64,000 nt of DNA from Rhizobiaceae bacterium (GTDB lineage: Bacteria > Pseudomonadota > Alphaproteobacteria > Rhizobiales > Rhizobiaceae): positions 1 through 64,000 of the forward strand of contig JAEPOG010000003.1 of NCBI GenBank assembly GCA_017643025.1, given 5' to 3'. The translations under genes were made by a program, and so were the position numbers. The notes beneath the pieces were generated by a model, which did not search any database, was not told the DNA's origin, and saw nothing but the letters and a program-made list of their open reading frames with translations. Position 1 is the stretch's first letter. Each line of letters opens with the position of its first letter. Below, one piece after another: positions 47,943 to 56,320 of the stretch.

Positions 47943-47999
47943 CGCGCCTCCTCGACGCCTCGTGAACGTTACGGAAGCAAGTCAAGAAGGGAACAAGAC

Positions 48000-48749
48000 A
48001 TGGACTTCCGACCAGAATCCGAATTTCACAACCACACTTTGACGATCACCGTCGCCTCTAGGGACGGTAGGCCATTCCTCGACGGTCCGGCCTACCGCGC
48101 GCTGGCTGCGGAGCTTCGCGACGCGGCGGCGGACGAAGAGACGAAGGTCGTCATCCTGCGCGGACTTTCCGGTTGTTTCTGCCTCGGCGGGGACTTCTCG
48201 GAATTCCTCGACAAGACGCGCCACCGCGACCTCATCGCCGCGGTCACTGACATGTTTCGCATCCTCGCCACCTTTCCGAAGCCGTTGCTCGGCTGCGTGG
48301 ACGGCGACGCGGTGGGGGTCGGCTGCACGATCCTCTTCCACTGCGATCTCGTCGTCGCTTCGCCGAAGAGCACCTTCCGGGTGCCGTTCGTCGATTTCGG
48401 CCTGGTGCCGGACGCCGCGACCAGCATCCTGGCGCCGGAGAAACTCGGCTACACGGATGCGTTCCGCTTCTTCTGCCTCGGCGAGACGCTGTCGGCGGAA
48501 GAGGCGCACGGCCTGAAGCTGGTGTCGCATCTGGCGACGGAAGTCGATGCCGAGCAGCAGGCGCTGGCGCTCGCGCGCACGTTGGCCAAGAAGCCCGCAA
48601 AGGCGCTGGTACAGACCAAGGGTCTGCTACGCGGCGACGAGCATGTGCTATGCGACCGCATCGACCGCGAGATCAGCCTCTTCCACAACGCGCTGCAGGA
48701 CGAGGTGACGCTCAAGCGGCTGGCCCGCATTGCCAGAATGGCTGCCTGA
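48000..48749 (+). CDS. Enoyl-CoA hydratase/isomerase-family protein linked to luxI
   Basis: A 249-residue crotonase-fold protein with oxyanion-hole segments LSGCFCLGGDFSEF and GCVDGDAVGVGCTILFHCDLVVASPKSTFRVPFVDFGLVPDAATSI. The usual hydratase glutamates are not both evident (AVGVGCTIL and FVDFGLVP), so it may be an isomerase, hydrolase or hydratase of unusual specificity. The close position behind luxI suggests it reshapes the acyl chain used for the signal, for example by moving or adding a double bond (inference). AGAAGGGAAC precedes the ATG. Confidence 0.85.
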   Translation: MDFRPESEFHNHTLTITVASRDGRPFLDGPAYRALAAELRDAAADEETKVVILRGLSGCFCLGGDFSEFLDKTRHRDLIAAVTDMFRILATFPKPLLGCVDGDAVGVGCTILFHCDLVVASPKSTFRVPFVDFGLVPDAATSILAPEKLGYTDAFRFFCLGETLSAEEAHGLKLVSHLATEVDAEQQALALARTLAKKPAKALVQTKGLLRGDEHVLCDRIDREISLFHNALQDEVTLKRLARIARMAA

Positions 48750-48796
48750 CCTGAACGAACCGGCCAATCGCCCGAAAGAGGTGATGGCCTGAAAAA

Positions 48797-48822
48797 CCGC
48801 GCGGAGAACCCTCTCCGCGCGG
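48797..48822. terminator. Strong hairpin between crotonase and glycosyltransferase genes
   Basis: A perfect 11-base stem CCGCGCGGAGA / TCTCCGCGCGG with a 4-base loop. On the plus strand no T run follows, so it may stop or stabilise the luxI-crotonase transcript only weakly. On the minus strand it is followed by TTTTTC, but no minus-strand gene ends there. Confidence 0.5.
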
Positions 48823-48882
48823 CGGGAGGACACCAGGCCAGGCAGTGGGGCGCCATCCGGCCGCGTCGAGGGGACGCCGGAA

Positions 48883-50829
48883 GTGGACAACGGAGATGCG
48901 CGGGCGGCCGGGGAGGCTCACAGCGCGCAGCGGGCGGCATTGCCGCCGGCATTGCGCGGCGCACCGGAACACGCCGTTCAGGATAATGAGCGGCTGGCCG
49001 AGATCGAGGTCTGGCGGCCCGTTCTGCGTCAACTGGACATCCCGCAGGACAAGCTCGCCGGGATCGAGGCGCGCGCCAGGCGGAACGCCACCTCCTTCCA
49101 GAGCGAATTGCTGGTGTCGGGGTTCTGCGGCGAGCAGGCCTTCTATCGCGCTGCCGCCGGCGTTCTCGGCGTCGAGTTCATGGGATCCATGGATGAGAGC
49201 GCGCTGGTCATGCGCGATCGCGACGGTCTTACCCTGTTGCGAGATCGAGGCGGCGTGCGGATTGCCCGGCTCGTCCACGAAGGCGGCCAGGGCATCGTCG
49301 CCATGGCGCCTGACGCCGCGATGTTCCGGCGTCTCAGGGCGCGGCGCGATGCCACCGGGGAACTTCCCGATCGGTTGCGCATCGCCGCGCCCTCGGTGCT
49401 GCGCAACGCGGTCGAGCGGCGTTGTCGCGATCTGATCGAGCAGCGCGCGACAGGCGCGCTCTTCGAGGCGCTGCCATATTGCTCGTCCCGCGTCGTGCTC
49501 ACCGGGCTTCAGGGTTTTGCCGGCGGGTTATTCGTCGCGCTCGCTGTGGCGGCACTTTTTCTTGCACCGGAATCCGCGACATTCGGTCTGCACCTCGCGG
49601 TCTCGCTGTTCTTCTTCGGTTGCGTGGCTCTGCGCCTGGCAGCCATTCGCGGCGCCGGACGCCCGGAGCGTCCGGATATCCGCGCGCCCCACCCGGCCTC
49701 GCTGCCGCGCTATTCAGTACTGGTCGCTCTGTACCGCGAAGTCGACATGGTGCCCGAACTGCTGCAGGCGCTGGGCAAGCTGGTCTGGCCGCGCAGCAAG
49801 CTCGAGATCAAGCTGGTCTGCGAGGCGGACGACGCACCGACCATCGCCGCGCTGGAGGCGCACGGCCTGCGGCCTTGGGTGGAGATCGTGAGGGTTCCGC
49901 GCGGTCTCCCCCGCACCAAGCCGAAGGCGCTCGCATATGCGCTGCAGATATGCGCCGGCGATTTCGTTGCGCTCTACGATGCCGAGGACAAGCCGCATCC
50001 CTGGCAGCTGATCGAGGCATGGCAGCGCTTCGATGTGTCGGACCATTCGCTCGCCTGCGTGCAGGCGCCGCTGGCCATCTCGAACGGCGAAAGCGGCATC
50101 ATCGCGCGCATGTTCGCCTTCGAATATTCGGGCCTGTTCCGGGGCATACTGCCCTTCCTGTCCGCCAATGCGCTCATCCTGCCGCTTGGCGGCACCTCCA
50201 ACCATTTCAGGCGCAGCGCGCTGGAGAAGATGGGCGGCTGGGACCCCTACAACGTGACCGAGGACGCCGATCTCGGCCTGCGCGTATGCCGGTTCGGCTA
50301 CCACACCGAAACGATCCACTATCCTACCTTCGAAACCGCGCCTGAGAACTGGATCGACTGGCGCAACCAGCGCACCCGCTGGTTCAAGGGTTGGATTCAG
50401 ACCTGGCTTGTCCATATGCGCGATCCGCGCCGTCTGGCGTCCGAGCTTGGCTTCCGCTCCTTCATCGTCTCGCAAATTCTCTTCGCCGGTATGGTCGCCT
50501 CGGCGCTCGTCCATCCCTTCCTGCTGCTGACTATTCTCTGGCTGGCCGTGGAAATCGCGGCGGGCGGCTCCATATCGCCGATTCAGTCGGCGCTGATCGG
50601 CATCGACCTCGCCAATGTCACGCTGGGCTACACGGCGTTCTTCCTGCTCGGCCGCGCCACATTGCGTGGAAATGGCCGCCGGCACCTGTGGAAGGTGGCG
50701 CTGTTCACGCCGGTCTACTGGTTCATGCAGTCGATCGCCGCCTGGCGGGCGCTGTTCCAGCTCTGGCGCGACCCACATTTATGGGAAAAGACGCCGCATC
50801 CCGCGAGCGGTAGGGCGGCCAATGAATGA
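48883..50829 (+). CDS. Family 2 glycosyltransferase with N-terminal GspE/MshEN-like domain
   Basis: A 648-residue membrane enzyme. Residues about 45-130 resemble the N-terminal domain of type II secretion ATPases (ATSFQSELLVSGFCGEQAFYRAAAGVLGVEFM), a fold that in some proteins binds cyclic-di-GMP. Two membrane segments follow (about 207-245). The GT2 domain has the DD of CEADDAPT, the DAED that binds nucleotide-sugar metal, the catalytic TED (NVTEDADLGLRV) and the QRTRW of processive synthases. C-terminal membrane segments complete a cellulose-synthase-like pore layout. It probably makes a surface polysaccharide. It starts with GTG at 48883; no other polysaccharide genes are nearby. Confidence 0.85.
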   Translation: MDNGDARAAGEAHSAQRAALPPALRGAPEHAVQDNERLAEIEVWRPVLRQLDIPQDKLAGIEARARRNATSFQSELLVSGFCGEQAFYRAAAGVLGVEFMGSMDESALVMRDRDGLTLLRDRGGVRIARLVHEGGQGIVAMAPDAAMFRRLRARRDATGELPDRLRIAAPSVLRNAVERRCRDLIEQRATGALFEALPYCSSRVVLTGLQGFAGGLFVALAVAALFLAPESATFGLHLAVSLFFFGCVALRLAAIRGAGRPERPDIRAPHPASLPRYSVLVALYREVDMVPELLQALGKLVWPRSKLEIKLVCEADDAPTIAALEAHGLRPWVEIVRVPRGLPRTKPKALAYALQICAGDFVALYDAEDKPHPWQLIEAWQRFDVSDHSLACVQAPLAISNGESGIIARMFAFEYSGLFRGILPFLSANALILPLGGTSNHFRRSALEKMGGWDPYNVTEDADLGLRVCRFGYHTETIHYPTFETAPENWIDWRNQRTRWFKGWIQTWLVHMRDPRRLASELGFRSFIVSQILFAGMVASALVHPFLLLTILWLAVEIAAGGSISPIQSALIGIDLANVTLGYTAFFLLGRATLRGNGRRHLWKVALFTPVYWFMQSIAAWRALFQLWRDPHLWEKTPHPASGRAANE

Positions 50830-50846
50830 CAGCCAGAGCGCGCGGC

Positions 50847-50969
50847 CTACCCCACAATGTACCGCAGCAGGAAGGCCCGATCCTCCGAGTATCCGAACAG
50901 CGCTAGTGCGCCGAAATAGACGAAGGCATGTACCATCAGAAGGATCCCCAGAACCTTCAGCAATCGCAT
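50847..50969 (-). CDS. Putative 40-residue small membrane protein
   Basis: A short open frame between the glycosyltransferase and ppk2 genes: it starts MRLLKVLGILLMVHAFVYFG, has one hydrophobic helix through about residue 25, and ends FLLRYIVG before a TAG. A GGGGAG sequence lies 13-18 bases upstream, slightly far for a ribosome site. The frame reads convincingly as a membrane peptide, but with no homologue to check it could be chance. Confidence 0.45.
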   Translation of the reverse strand: MRLLKVLGILLMVHAFVYFGALALFGYSEDRAFLLRYIVG

Positions 50970-51078
50970 AGGCACTGAGTAAAGCTCCCCAACCTCGTGC
51001 CTTATTGTTCCGTGGTTCAGGGGCGGTGTCTAGGGAGCCCGTGGCGGCGTTGAAATGTCGAACGCATTGGGAATAGCC

Positions 51079-51984
51079 TCAGCGCGCCCCCAGAAACGTC
51101 GGCGCGTCCATGATAATCGCGCTATCCGGCTTGCCGATCCTCTTCTTGTCGCGTCCGGCATAAGGGATGGCGAGCAGGATATGGCGGATCACTTCGAGCC
51201 TGAGCCGCCGCTTATCGTTGGCGCGCACCACCTGCCATGGCGCATAGGGCGTGTGCGTGCGCGAAAGCATGAGGTCGCGCTTGGCGGTGTAGTCGTCCCA
51301 TTTCGACATGCCCGCGATGTCGATCGGCGAGAACTTCCAGTGCGTCAGCTTGCTGTGTCGGCGGTCGTGGAAGCGCTCCAGCTGCGTCTCCTGGCCGATG
51401 TTGAGCCAGAACTTGAAGAAGCGGATGCCTTCGCTGACCAGCGCCATCTCGAATTTCGGCGCGTCGTTGAGGAACTTCTCGTGCTGCTCGGGCGTACAGA
51501 AGCCCATGACCGGCTCCACGCCGGCGCGGTTGTACCATGAGCGGTCGAAGGTCACGAACTCGCCCGCCGTCGGGAAATGCGCGATGTAGCGTTGGAAATA
51601 CCACTGCCCGCGTTCGGTTTCGGTTGGTTTGGGCAGCGCAACCACACGAGCATTGCGAGGGTTCATGTAGCGGTGCATGCGCCAGATCGTGCCGCCCTTG
51701 CCGGCTGCGTCGCGTCCCTCCATGAGCACCATCACCCGCTCGCCGGTCGCCTGCTGCCACGTCTGCAGCTTGACGAGTTCTTCCTGCAAGCGCTCCAGCG
51801 TCTTCTCGTACTCGTCCTTGTTCATCCGCTTGTCGTAGGGGTAGCCGCCGGCGGTGAGCTTGTTGTTCTCCACCCAGTCGGGCAGCGCCGGATCGTCGAT
51901 GTCGAATACCCGCGCCTTGCCGCCTATGGTGATCTTGACCGGCTCGATGCCGCCGTCGTTCTTTTCGCTCTTGCCGTTTTTCAT
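51079..51984 (-). CDS. ppk2: Polyphosphate kinase 2
   Basis: A 301-residue PPK2-family kinase that transfers phosphate between polyphosphate and nucleotides. Walker A is [17 protein letters not shown] (about residue 88), Walker B is [17 protein letters not shown], and the lid and C-terminal motifs [34 protein letters not shown] are intact. The length is that of single-domain class I enzymes, which favour NDP phosphorylation. It is divergent from phoR, which fits a shared link to phosphate metabolism. Confidence 0.94.
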   Translation of the reverse strand: MKNGKSEKNDGGIEPVKITIGGKARVFDIDDPALPDWVENNKLTAGGYPYDKRMNKDEYEKTLERLQEELVKLQTWQQATGERVMVLMEGRDAAGKGGTIWRMHRYMNPRNARVVALPKPTETERGQWYFQRYIAHFPTAGEFVTFDRSWYNRAGVEPVMGFCTPEQHEKFLNDAPKFEMALVSEGIRFFKFWLNIGQETQLERFHDRRHSKLTHWKFSPIDIAGMSKWDDYTAKRDLMLSRTHTPYAPWQVVRANDKRRLRLEVIRHILLAIPYAGRDKKRIGKPDSAIIMDAPTFLGAR

Positions 51985-52077
51985 CGTGCCGATCCTTTCC
52001 AGCCGGAGCCGTCATGCTATGGGGAGGCGGGGCATGTCTCAAGCCGCCCTGCGGCGGAGGCGTACGGGATTGTCTGG

Positions 52078-53352
52078 ATGAGCGAGACCGACACGAGGAC
52101 ACAGGCGACAAGCGGGGTCTCGCTGTTCGTGACCCGGCTGGTGGAAGCCCGCTGGGTCATCGCGGTCTCGATCGCCGCCATTCTTTCGGTGGCGGCCTTC
52201 TCGAGCGCATCATGGCCGTTCGTTGCCGTGTCGGTACTGGCAGTCGTGGCCGTTGCCGCCTTCGTGCCGCGCCGTAGCCGTGCGCGCCGCCGCCGCGATG
52301 CCGAGGCCGCAAGCCTGCTCAGCCCTGTCGAGCGGCTGTCGGCGGAGCGGCTTGCCGAAGCCGTGCCCGATCCCCTCATTCTGTTCGACCAGGCCGGTGT
52401 GATCGTCCACGCCAACAAGCCGGCGCGGTCGGCCTTCGGTTCAGTTCTGGGCGGCGTCGATCTGATGCTGCGCTTTCGCGCGCCCGAACTGCAGGAGCTT
52501 GTCAGCGCGCAGCTCGCCGGGGCCGGCAGGCCGACGGTGGTGGACTATGCCGAGCGCGTGCCTATCGAGCGCCACTACCGGGTCAGCGCGTCCTCCATCG
52601 GCGCGGGCAGCGGGCTGCATGTGCTGGTCTTCAAGGACCAGAGCGAGTTGCGCCGCGTCGACCGCATGCGCGCCGACTTCATCGCCAATGCCAGCCACGA
52701 GCTGCGCACGCCCCTTGCCTCCATCGCCGGCTTCATCGAGACGCTGCGCGGCCCGGCCAAGGATGATGCGGCGGCCCGCGAACGCTTCCTCGACATCATG
52801 AACAGCCAGACCGGCCGCATGGCGCGCCTGATCGACGATCTGCTGTCGCTGTCCCGGCTGGAGATGAAGCCTTTCGTCGCGCCGGACGAGAAGGTCGACA
52901 TCTGCAACCTCGTCCGCAGCGTGATCGACTCGCTCAATCAGCTGGCGGTCGAGGCCGGCGTGGAGATCGTCAGCGAAATCCCCGAGGGCCCCATCGAGGT
53001 GCCCGGCAGCCGCGACGAACTCATCCAGGTTTTCGAGAACCTGCTCGAAAACGCCTGCAAATACGGCCAGTCGGGCAAGCGCGTCGAGATCACTGTCGAG
53101 CGGTCGTCAGGCGGCGAGCCGGGCGTCGACGTGACGGTGCGCGATTTCGGCCCCGGCATCCCCGACGAGCACATCCCGCGCATCACCGAGCGCTTTTATC
53201 GCGTCGATGTGGAGGAAAGCCGGACCCAGAAAGGCACCGGCCTGGGGTTGGCCATCGTCAAGCACATCCTGACCCGGCACAACGCCCGGCTGACCATCCG
53301 CTCGGTGCTTGGCGAAGGCGCCGTCTTCACCGTTCACTTGCCCTCCGCTTGA
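52078..53352 (+). CDS. phoR: Phosphate regulon sensor histidine kinase
   Basis: A 424-residue kinase. Two membrane segments lie near 25-70 (VIAVSIAAILSVAAFSSASWPFVAVSVLAVVAVAAFV). A PAS domain follows at about 105-190 (LAEAVPDPLILFDQAGVIVHANKPARSAFG), then HisKA with His207 in NASHELRTPLASIAGF, and HATPase with N (ENLLENACKYG), G1 (VRDFGPGIP) and G2 (GTGLGLAIVKHIL) boxes. The form and the downstream phoU point to PhoR. The frame is open far upstream, but the ATG at 52078 precedes the first membrane segment. The response-regulator gene phoB is not in the window. Confidence 0.88.
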   Translation: MSETDTRTQATSGVSLFVTRLVEARWVIAVSIAAILSVAAFSSASWPFVAVSVLAVVAVAAFVPRRSRARRRRDAEAASLLSPVERLSAERLAEAVPDPLILFDQAGVIVHANKPARSAFGSVLGGVDLMLRFRAPELQELVSAQLAGAGRPTVVDYAERVPIERHYRVSASSIGAGSGLHVLVFKDQSELRRVDRMRADFIANASHELRTPLASIAGFIETLRGPAKDDAAARERFLDIMNSQTGRMARLIDDLLSLSRLEMKPFVAPDEKVDICNLVRSVIDSLNQLAVEAGVEIVSEIPEGPIEVPGSRDELIQVFENLLENACKYGQSGKRVEITVERSSGGEPGVDVTVRDFGPGIPDEHIPRITERFYRVDVEESRTQKGTGLGLAIVKHILTRHNARLTIRSVLGEGAVFTVHLPSA

Positions 53353-53387
53353 GAGTCCGCCTGCGGTGAAGCCGGCAAATCTTTGCC

Positions 53388-53411
53388 AACCGGCCGCTCC
53401 GGTTCTTTTTT
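53388..53411 (+). terminator. Intrinsic terminator between phoR and phoU
   Basis: AACCGG / CCGGTT with a 5-base loop is followed by C and six T. It lies 35 bases after the phoR stop, so phoU is likely to be transcribed from its own promoter. Confidence 0.8.
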
Positions 53412-53478
53412 CCGTCACGCGCTTGGCCTAGTTAGGTAGGTCTGTTGAACTGAACCCGGACACCGGAAGCGCCCGCGC

Positions 53479-54210
53479 ATGCATATTGTCAGCGCCTATG
53501 ACGAGGACCTGAAATTCCTGACCGGCCGCGTCGCCGCCATGGGCGGCATGGCCGAGCGCATGATCGAGACGTCCATTTCGGCGCTCGTCCACAGCGATGG
53601 TCCGCTGGCGCAAAAGGTGATCGGCGAGGACGAGAAGCTCGACGCGGCGCAGCGCGAAATAGACGACCGGGCGCTCGCCGTCATCGCGCGCCGCCAGCCG
53701 CTCGCCGACGATCTGCGCGAGATCATCGGCGCGATCCGCATCTCGTCCGATCTCGAGCGTGTCGGCGACCTCGCCAAGAACAACGCCAAGCGTACGCTTG
53801 CGGTGGCGACCACGCGCCAGTCGGTCAAGCTGTTCCGCGGACTGCAATCGCTGGCCGAACTGGCGGCGACGCAGCTCAAGGACGTGCTCGACGTCTATGC
53901 CTCGCGCGAGGTTTCAAGGCTCACCGCCGTGCGCGACCGCGACTACGAGATCGACGCCGTCTACACCTCGCTCTTCCGCGAGCTGCTCACCTATATGATG
54001 GAAGATCCGCGCAATATCACGGCCTGCACGCATCTGCTGTTCTGCGCCAAGAACATCGAGCGTATGGGCGACCACGCCACCAATATCGCCGAGACCGTCT
54101 ACTACGTGCAGACGGCCGAGCAATTGCCGGTCGACCGCCCCAAGCACGATCGCAGCCATGATGTCACGGTGGATACAGGCGCGGCTGCGCCCGGCGGCGC
54201 AGCGTCCTAG
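53479..54210 (+). CDS. phoU: Phosphate signalling protein PhoU
   Basis: A 243-residue all-helical protein with the two PhoU domains. The metal-binding repeats (ISSDLERVGDLAKNNAKR at about 93-110 and FCAKNIERMGDHATNIAETVYYV at about 190-212) each carry the E/DxxxD pattern of the family. It normally lies between pstB and phoB and reports transporter status to PhoR. Here it follows phoR directly with a terminator between them. Its stop TAG lies in a CTAG shared with the convergent gcrA stop. Confidence 0.95.
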   Translation: MHIVSAYDEDLKFLTGRVAAMGGMAERMIETSISALVHSDGPLAQKVIGEDEKLDAAQREIDDRALAVIARRQPLADDLREIIGAIRISSDLERVGDLAKNNAKRTLAVATTRQSVKLFRGLQSLAELAATQLKDVLDVYASREVSRLTAVRDRDYEIDAVYTSLFRELLTYMMEDPRNITACTHLLFCAKNIERMGDHATNIAETVYYVQTAEQLPVDRPKHDRSHDVTVDTGAAAPGGAAS

Positions 54211-54710
54211 CGCAGCCTGCGCCGTTCTGAAGCGGGCTGGTAGGCCAGCCGCGAGTGATAGGTGCAGTAAGGGCCGGATTCGCCGGAATCATTGCCGCAG
54301 AAGCTGAACTCCTCGCTCATCGGGTCGCCATTCGGCCATTTGCAGGTGTGCTCGGTCAGTTCGACGAGCTTCAGCTTGCGCGAGATGGGTACGACGATGT
54401 CCTCGATCGGCCGCAGCGACTGGCGTGCGATCGGCTCGACATCGTATTGCGCCTGCAGGGCCGTTGCGCCGATGGACGCGGTGACGGTCCGTCCGGGGCG
54501 GGGGGAGGACCGCCCGCCGCCGGAGGCCGCCTTCTTCGGGCGCGGCGAGGCCGAACTGGTCCGGCCGCGGCCCGAGAGCTTCAACCTGTGCACCTTACCG
54601 ATCACGGCATTGCGGCTGACGCCGCCAAGCTGCGCCGCGATCTGGCTGGCGCTCAGCCCGTCGGCCCAGAGTTTCTTGAGAGTTTCGACCCTGTCGTCGG
54701 TCCAATTCAT
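54207..54710 (-). CDS. gcrA: Cell-cycle regulator GcrA
   Basis: A 167-residue alphaproteobacterial regulator. The N-terminal HTH is MNWTDDRVETLKKLWADGLSASQIAAQLGGVSRNAVIGKVHRLKLSGRG, and the sigma-factor-binding end carries a C-terminal zinc-like Cys/His motif (HTCKWPNGDP...FSFCG...PYCTYHSRLAY). GcrA binds RNA polymerase sigma-70 and preferentially activates promoters with CcrM-methylated GANTC. The start MNWTDD at 54710 fits the family; an upstream start would add unrelated residues. The upstream region is rich in GANTC sites. Confidence 0.96.
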   Translation of the reverse strand: MNWTDDRVETLKKLWADGLSASQIAAQLGGVSRNAVIGKVHRLKLSGRGRTSSASPRPKKAASGGGRSSPRPGRTVTASIGATALQAQYDVEPIARQSLRPIEDIVVPISRKLKLVELTEHTCKWPNGDPMSEEFSFCGNDSGESGPYCTYHSRLAYQPASERRRLR

Positions 54711-54738
54711 TGTCTGCCGCTCCTTGGCGAAGCGTGCG

Positions 54739-54886
54739 GAATCGGAATCCATTCCCGTCCGGCCGCAGCCGGCGTGACACTACATGTACTCAGAGATTAG
54801 AGTCCGCCGCACGAAATCTAGTTCGTTGAACCCAAACTACTCTATCGCTTGACTCCGTGACAAGAGTCCCCGTGGCGGACAGAATC
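54739..54886 (-). promoter_or_regulatory. Cluster of six GANTC (CcrM) sites upstream of gcrA
   Basis: GANTC occurs at 54739-54743, 54745-54749, 54800-54804, 54851-54855, 54864-54868 and 54882-54886: six in 148 bp, where chance predicts fewer than one. They cover the likely promoter of gcrA, read on the minus strand. Because GcrA acts at methylated GANTC sites, this is likely to couple gcrA expression to the methylation state of the chromosome, and so to replication (inference). Confidence 0.75.
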
Positions 54887-54896
54887 GCTTTTTCCT

Positions 54897-55049
54897 GTTT
54901 TCCCCAGCTTGGCTGGAAAACGTCGCGAAATGGGGAAAACCCGCGGGCGCTGGCACAATGGCCCAACCCCGGACTTTCATTGACTTTTCGGGCGAAAACC
55001 GGGATAGACGGACAGATTGGACAGCCGCCCGCTGCTGGGCGGCTTTTTT
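54897..55049 (+). ncRNA. Candidate structured RNA leader before argD
   Basis: GTTTTCCCCA (54897-54906) can pair perfectly with TGGGGAAAAC (54931-54940), or, with a small bulge, with GCTGGAAAAC (54912-54921). These two helices exclude each other. An intrinsic terminator follows at 55023-55049. The pattern fits an attenuator, a riboswitch-like leader, or a short separate RNA ending before argD. The class is not recognised. Confidence 0.35.
55023..55049 (+). terminator. Intrinsic terminator 74 bp upstream of argD
   Basis: A perfect 8-base stem AGCCGCCC / GGGCGGCT with loop GCTGCT is followed by a run of T. No plus-strand gene ends before it: the gene upstream, gcrA, runs the other way. The terminator must therefore act on a non-coding transcript or on argD's own leader. 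Confidence 0.85.
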
Positions 55050-55122
55050 GATTTGCCGGTCCGGACTGGGGATTTCGCCGGGTAGCGGCAGGCACGGGGC
55101 ATTGGCTGCCCGGAGGAAGAAA

Positions 55123-56316
55123 ATGAGCGGTTCGGCGCTATACGACACATTCGCACGCGCGCCCCTGTCGTTCGATCGCGGCGAGGGTTCCTGGTTGGTG
55201 ACGACCGGCGGCCAGCGATTTCTCGACTTCGCCGGCGGCATCGCCGTCAACGTGCTGGGCCACAGCCACCCACATTTGGTTGCCGCGCTCACAGAGCAGG
55301 CCGGCAAGCTCTGGCATGTCTCGAATCTCTATGAGATCCCGGGCCAGCGGCGGCTCGCCGACCGTCTGGTCGCGGCGACATTCGCCGACAAGGTGTTCTT
55401 CACCAATTCGGGCGCCGAGGCGCTCGAATGCGCCATCAAGACGGCGCGGCGCTACCACTATGTGAAGGGCCATCCCGAACGGTTCCGGATCATCACAATC
55501 GAGGGCGCGTTCCACGGCCGCACGCTGGCGACCATCGCCGCCGGCGGCCAGCAGAAATACCTCGAAGGTTTCGGTCCGAAGGTCGAGGGCTTCGACCAGA
55601 TCGCCTTCGCGGATCTCGAAAAGGTCGAGGACCGGGTCACCGACGAGACCGCCGCGATCCTGATCGAGCCGGTACAGGGCGAGGGCGGCATCCGCGCCGT
55701 ACCGAATGCGATGCTCAGGAAGCTGCGCGAGCTTTGCGACGCGAAGGGCATCCTTCTCGTCTATGACGAGGTTCAGTGCGGCATCGGCCGCACCGGCAAG
55801 CTCTTCGCGCATGAATGGTCGGGCGCGACGCCCGATATCATGGCCATTGCCAAGGGCATCGGCGGCGGTTTCCCCATGGGCGCTTGCCTGGCGACCGAGG
55901 AGGCTGCAAGCGGCATGACCGCCGGCGTCCACGGCACCACCTTCGGCGGCAATCCGCTCGCCATGGCGGTCGGCAATGCGGTGCTGGACGTGGTTCTTGA
56001 GGACGGTTTCCTCGACGAGGTTCAGCGCAAGGCGCTGCTCGCCAAGCAGGGGTTGGCGTCCATCGTCGACGAGTTTCCGGCCGTCTTCGAGGAAGTGCGC
56101 GGCGAAGGCCTGATGCTCGGCCTCAAATGCAAGCTGCCAAACACCGCCGTCAATGCCGGCTTCCGCGATCACAACCTGCTTACCGCCCCGGCGGGCGACA
56201 ATGTGGTCCGGCTGCTACCGCCGCTCAATGTCAGCGACGAGGATATCCGCGTCGCGCTCGACGCGATCCGCTCGGCCGCCAAGGGCCTGGCGGCAAGCGC
56301 CGCCGGCGCGGCCTGA
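55123..56316 (+). CDS. argD: Acetylornithine aminotransferase
   Basis: A 397-residue class III PLP aminotransferase in arginine synthesis. The PLP-binding lysine is Lys244 ([16 protein letters not shown]), preceded by the conserved [14 protein letters not shown] and VQGEGGI segments and the [11 protein letters not shown] region. GGAGGAAGAAA sits before the ATG at 55123. It begins the argD-argF-hslO run, an order common in rhizobia. A terminator lies in its leader. Confidence 0.95.
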   Translation: MSGSALYDTFARAPLSFDRGEGSWLVTTGGQRFLDFAGGIAVNVLGHSHPHLVAALTEQAGKLWHVSNLYEIPGQRRLADRLVAATFADKVFFTNSGAEALECAIKTARRYHYVKGHPERFRIITIEGAFHGRTLATIAAGGQQKYLEGFGPKVEGFDQIAFADLEKVEDRVTDETAAILIEPVQGEGGIRAVPNAMLRKLRELCDAKGILLVYDEVQCGIGRTGKLFAHEWSGATPDIMAIAKGIGGGFPMGACLATEEAASGMTAGVHGTTFGGNPLAMAVGNAVLDVVLEDGFLDEVQRKALLAKQGLASIVDEFPAVFEEVRGEGLMLGLKCKLPNTAVNAGFRDHNLLTAPAGDNVVRLLPPLNVSDEDIRVALDAIRSAAKGLAASAAGAA

Positions 56317-56320
56317 CGCG

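Larger units (their letters stand above)
54711..55122. other. 412-bp intergenic region between divergent gcrA and argD
   Basis: The gcrA-proximal part holds the six GANTC sites; the argD-proximal part holds a candidate structured leader and the terminator. TTGACT at 54980-54985 could be a -35 for argD, with a weak GATAGA 17 bases further. I see no protein gene here. A long frame in phase with argD starts at 54958, but it has no ribosome site and is not considered real. Confidence 0.6.

Noticed and set aside
54958..55122. An open frame in phase with argD that would lengthen the protein by 55 residues, or serve as an arginine-rich leader peptide
   Set aside because: It has no ribosome site and no stop before argD, and it runs through the terminator stem. 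A few Arg codons lie before the stem, but they are not clustered enough to claim classical attenuation.
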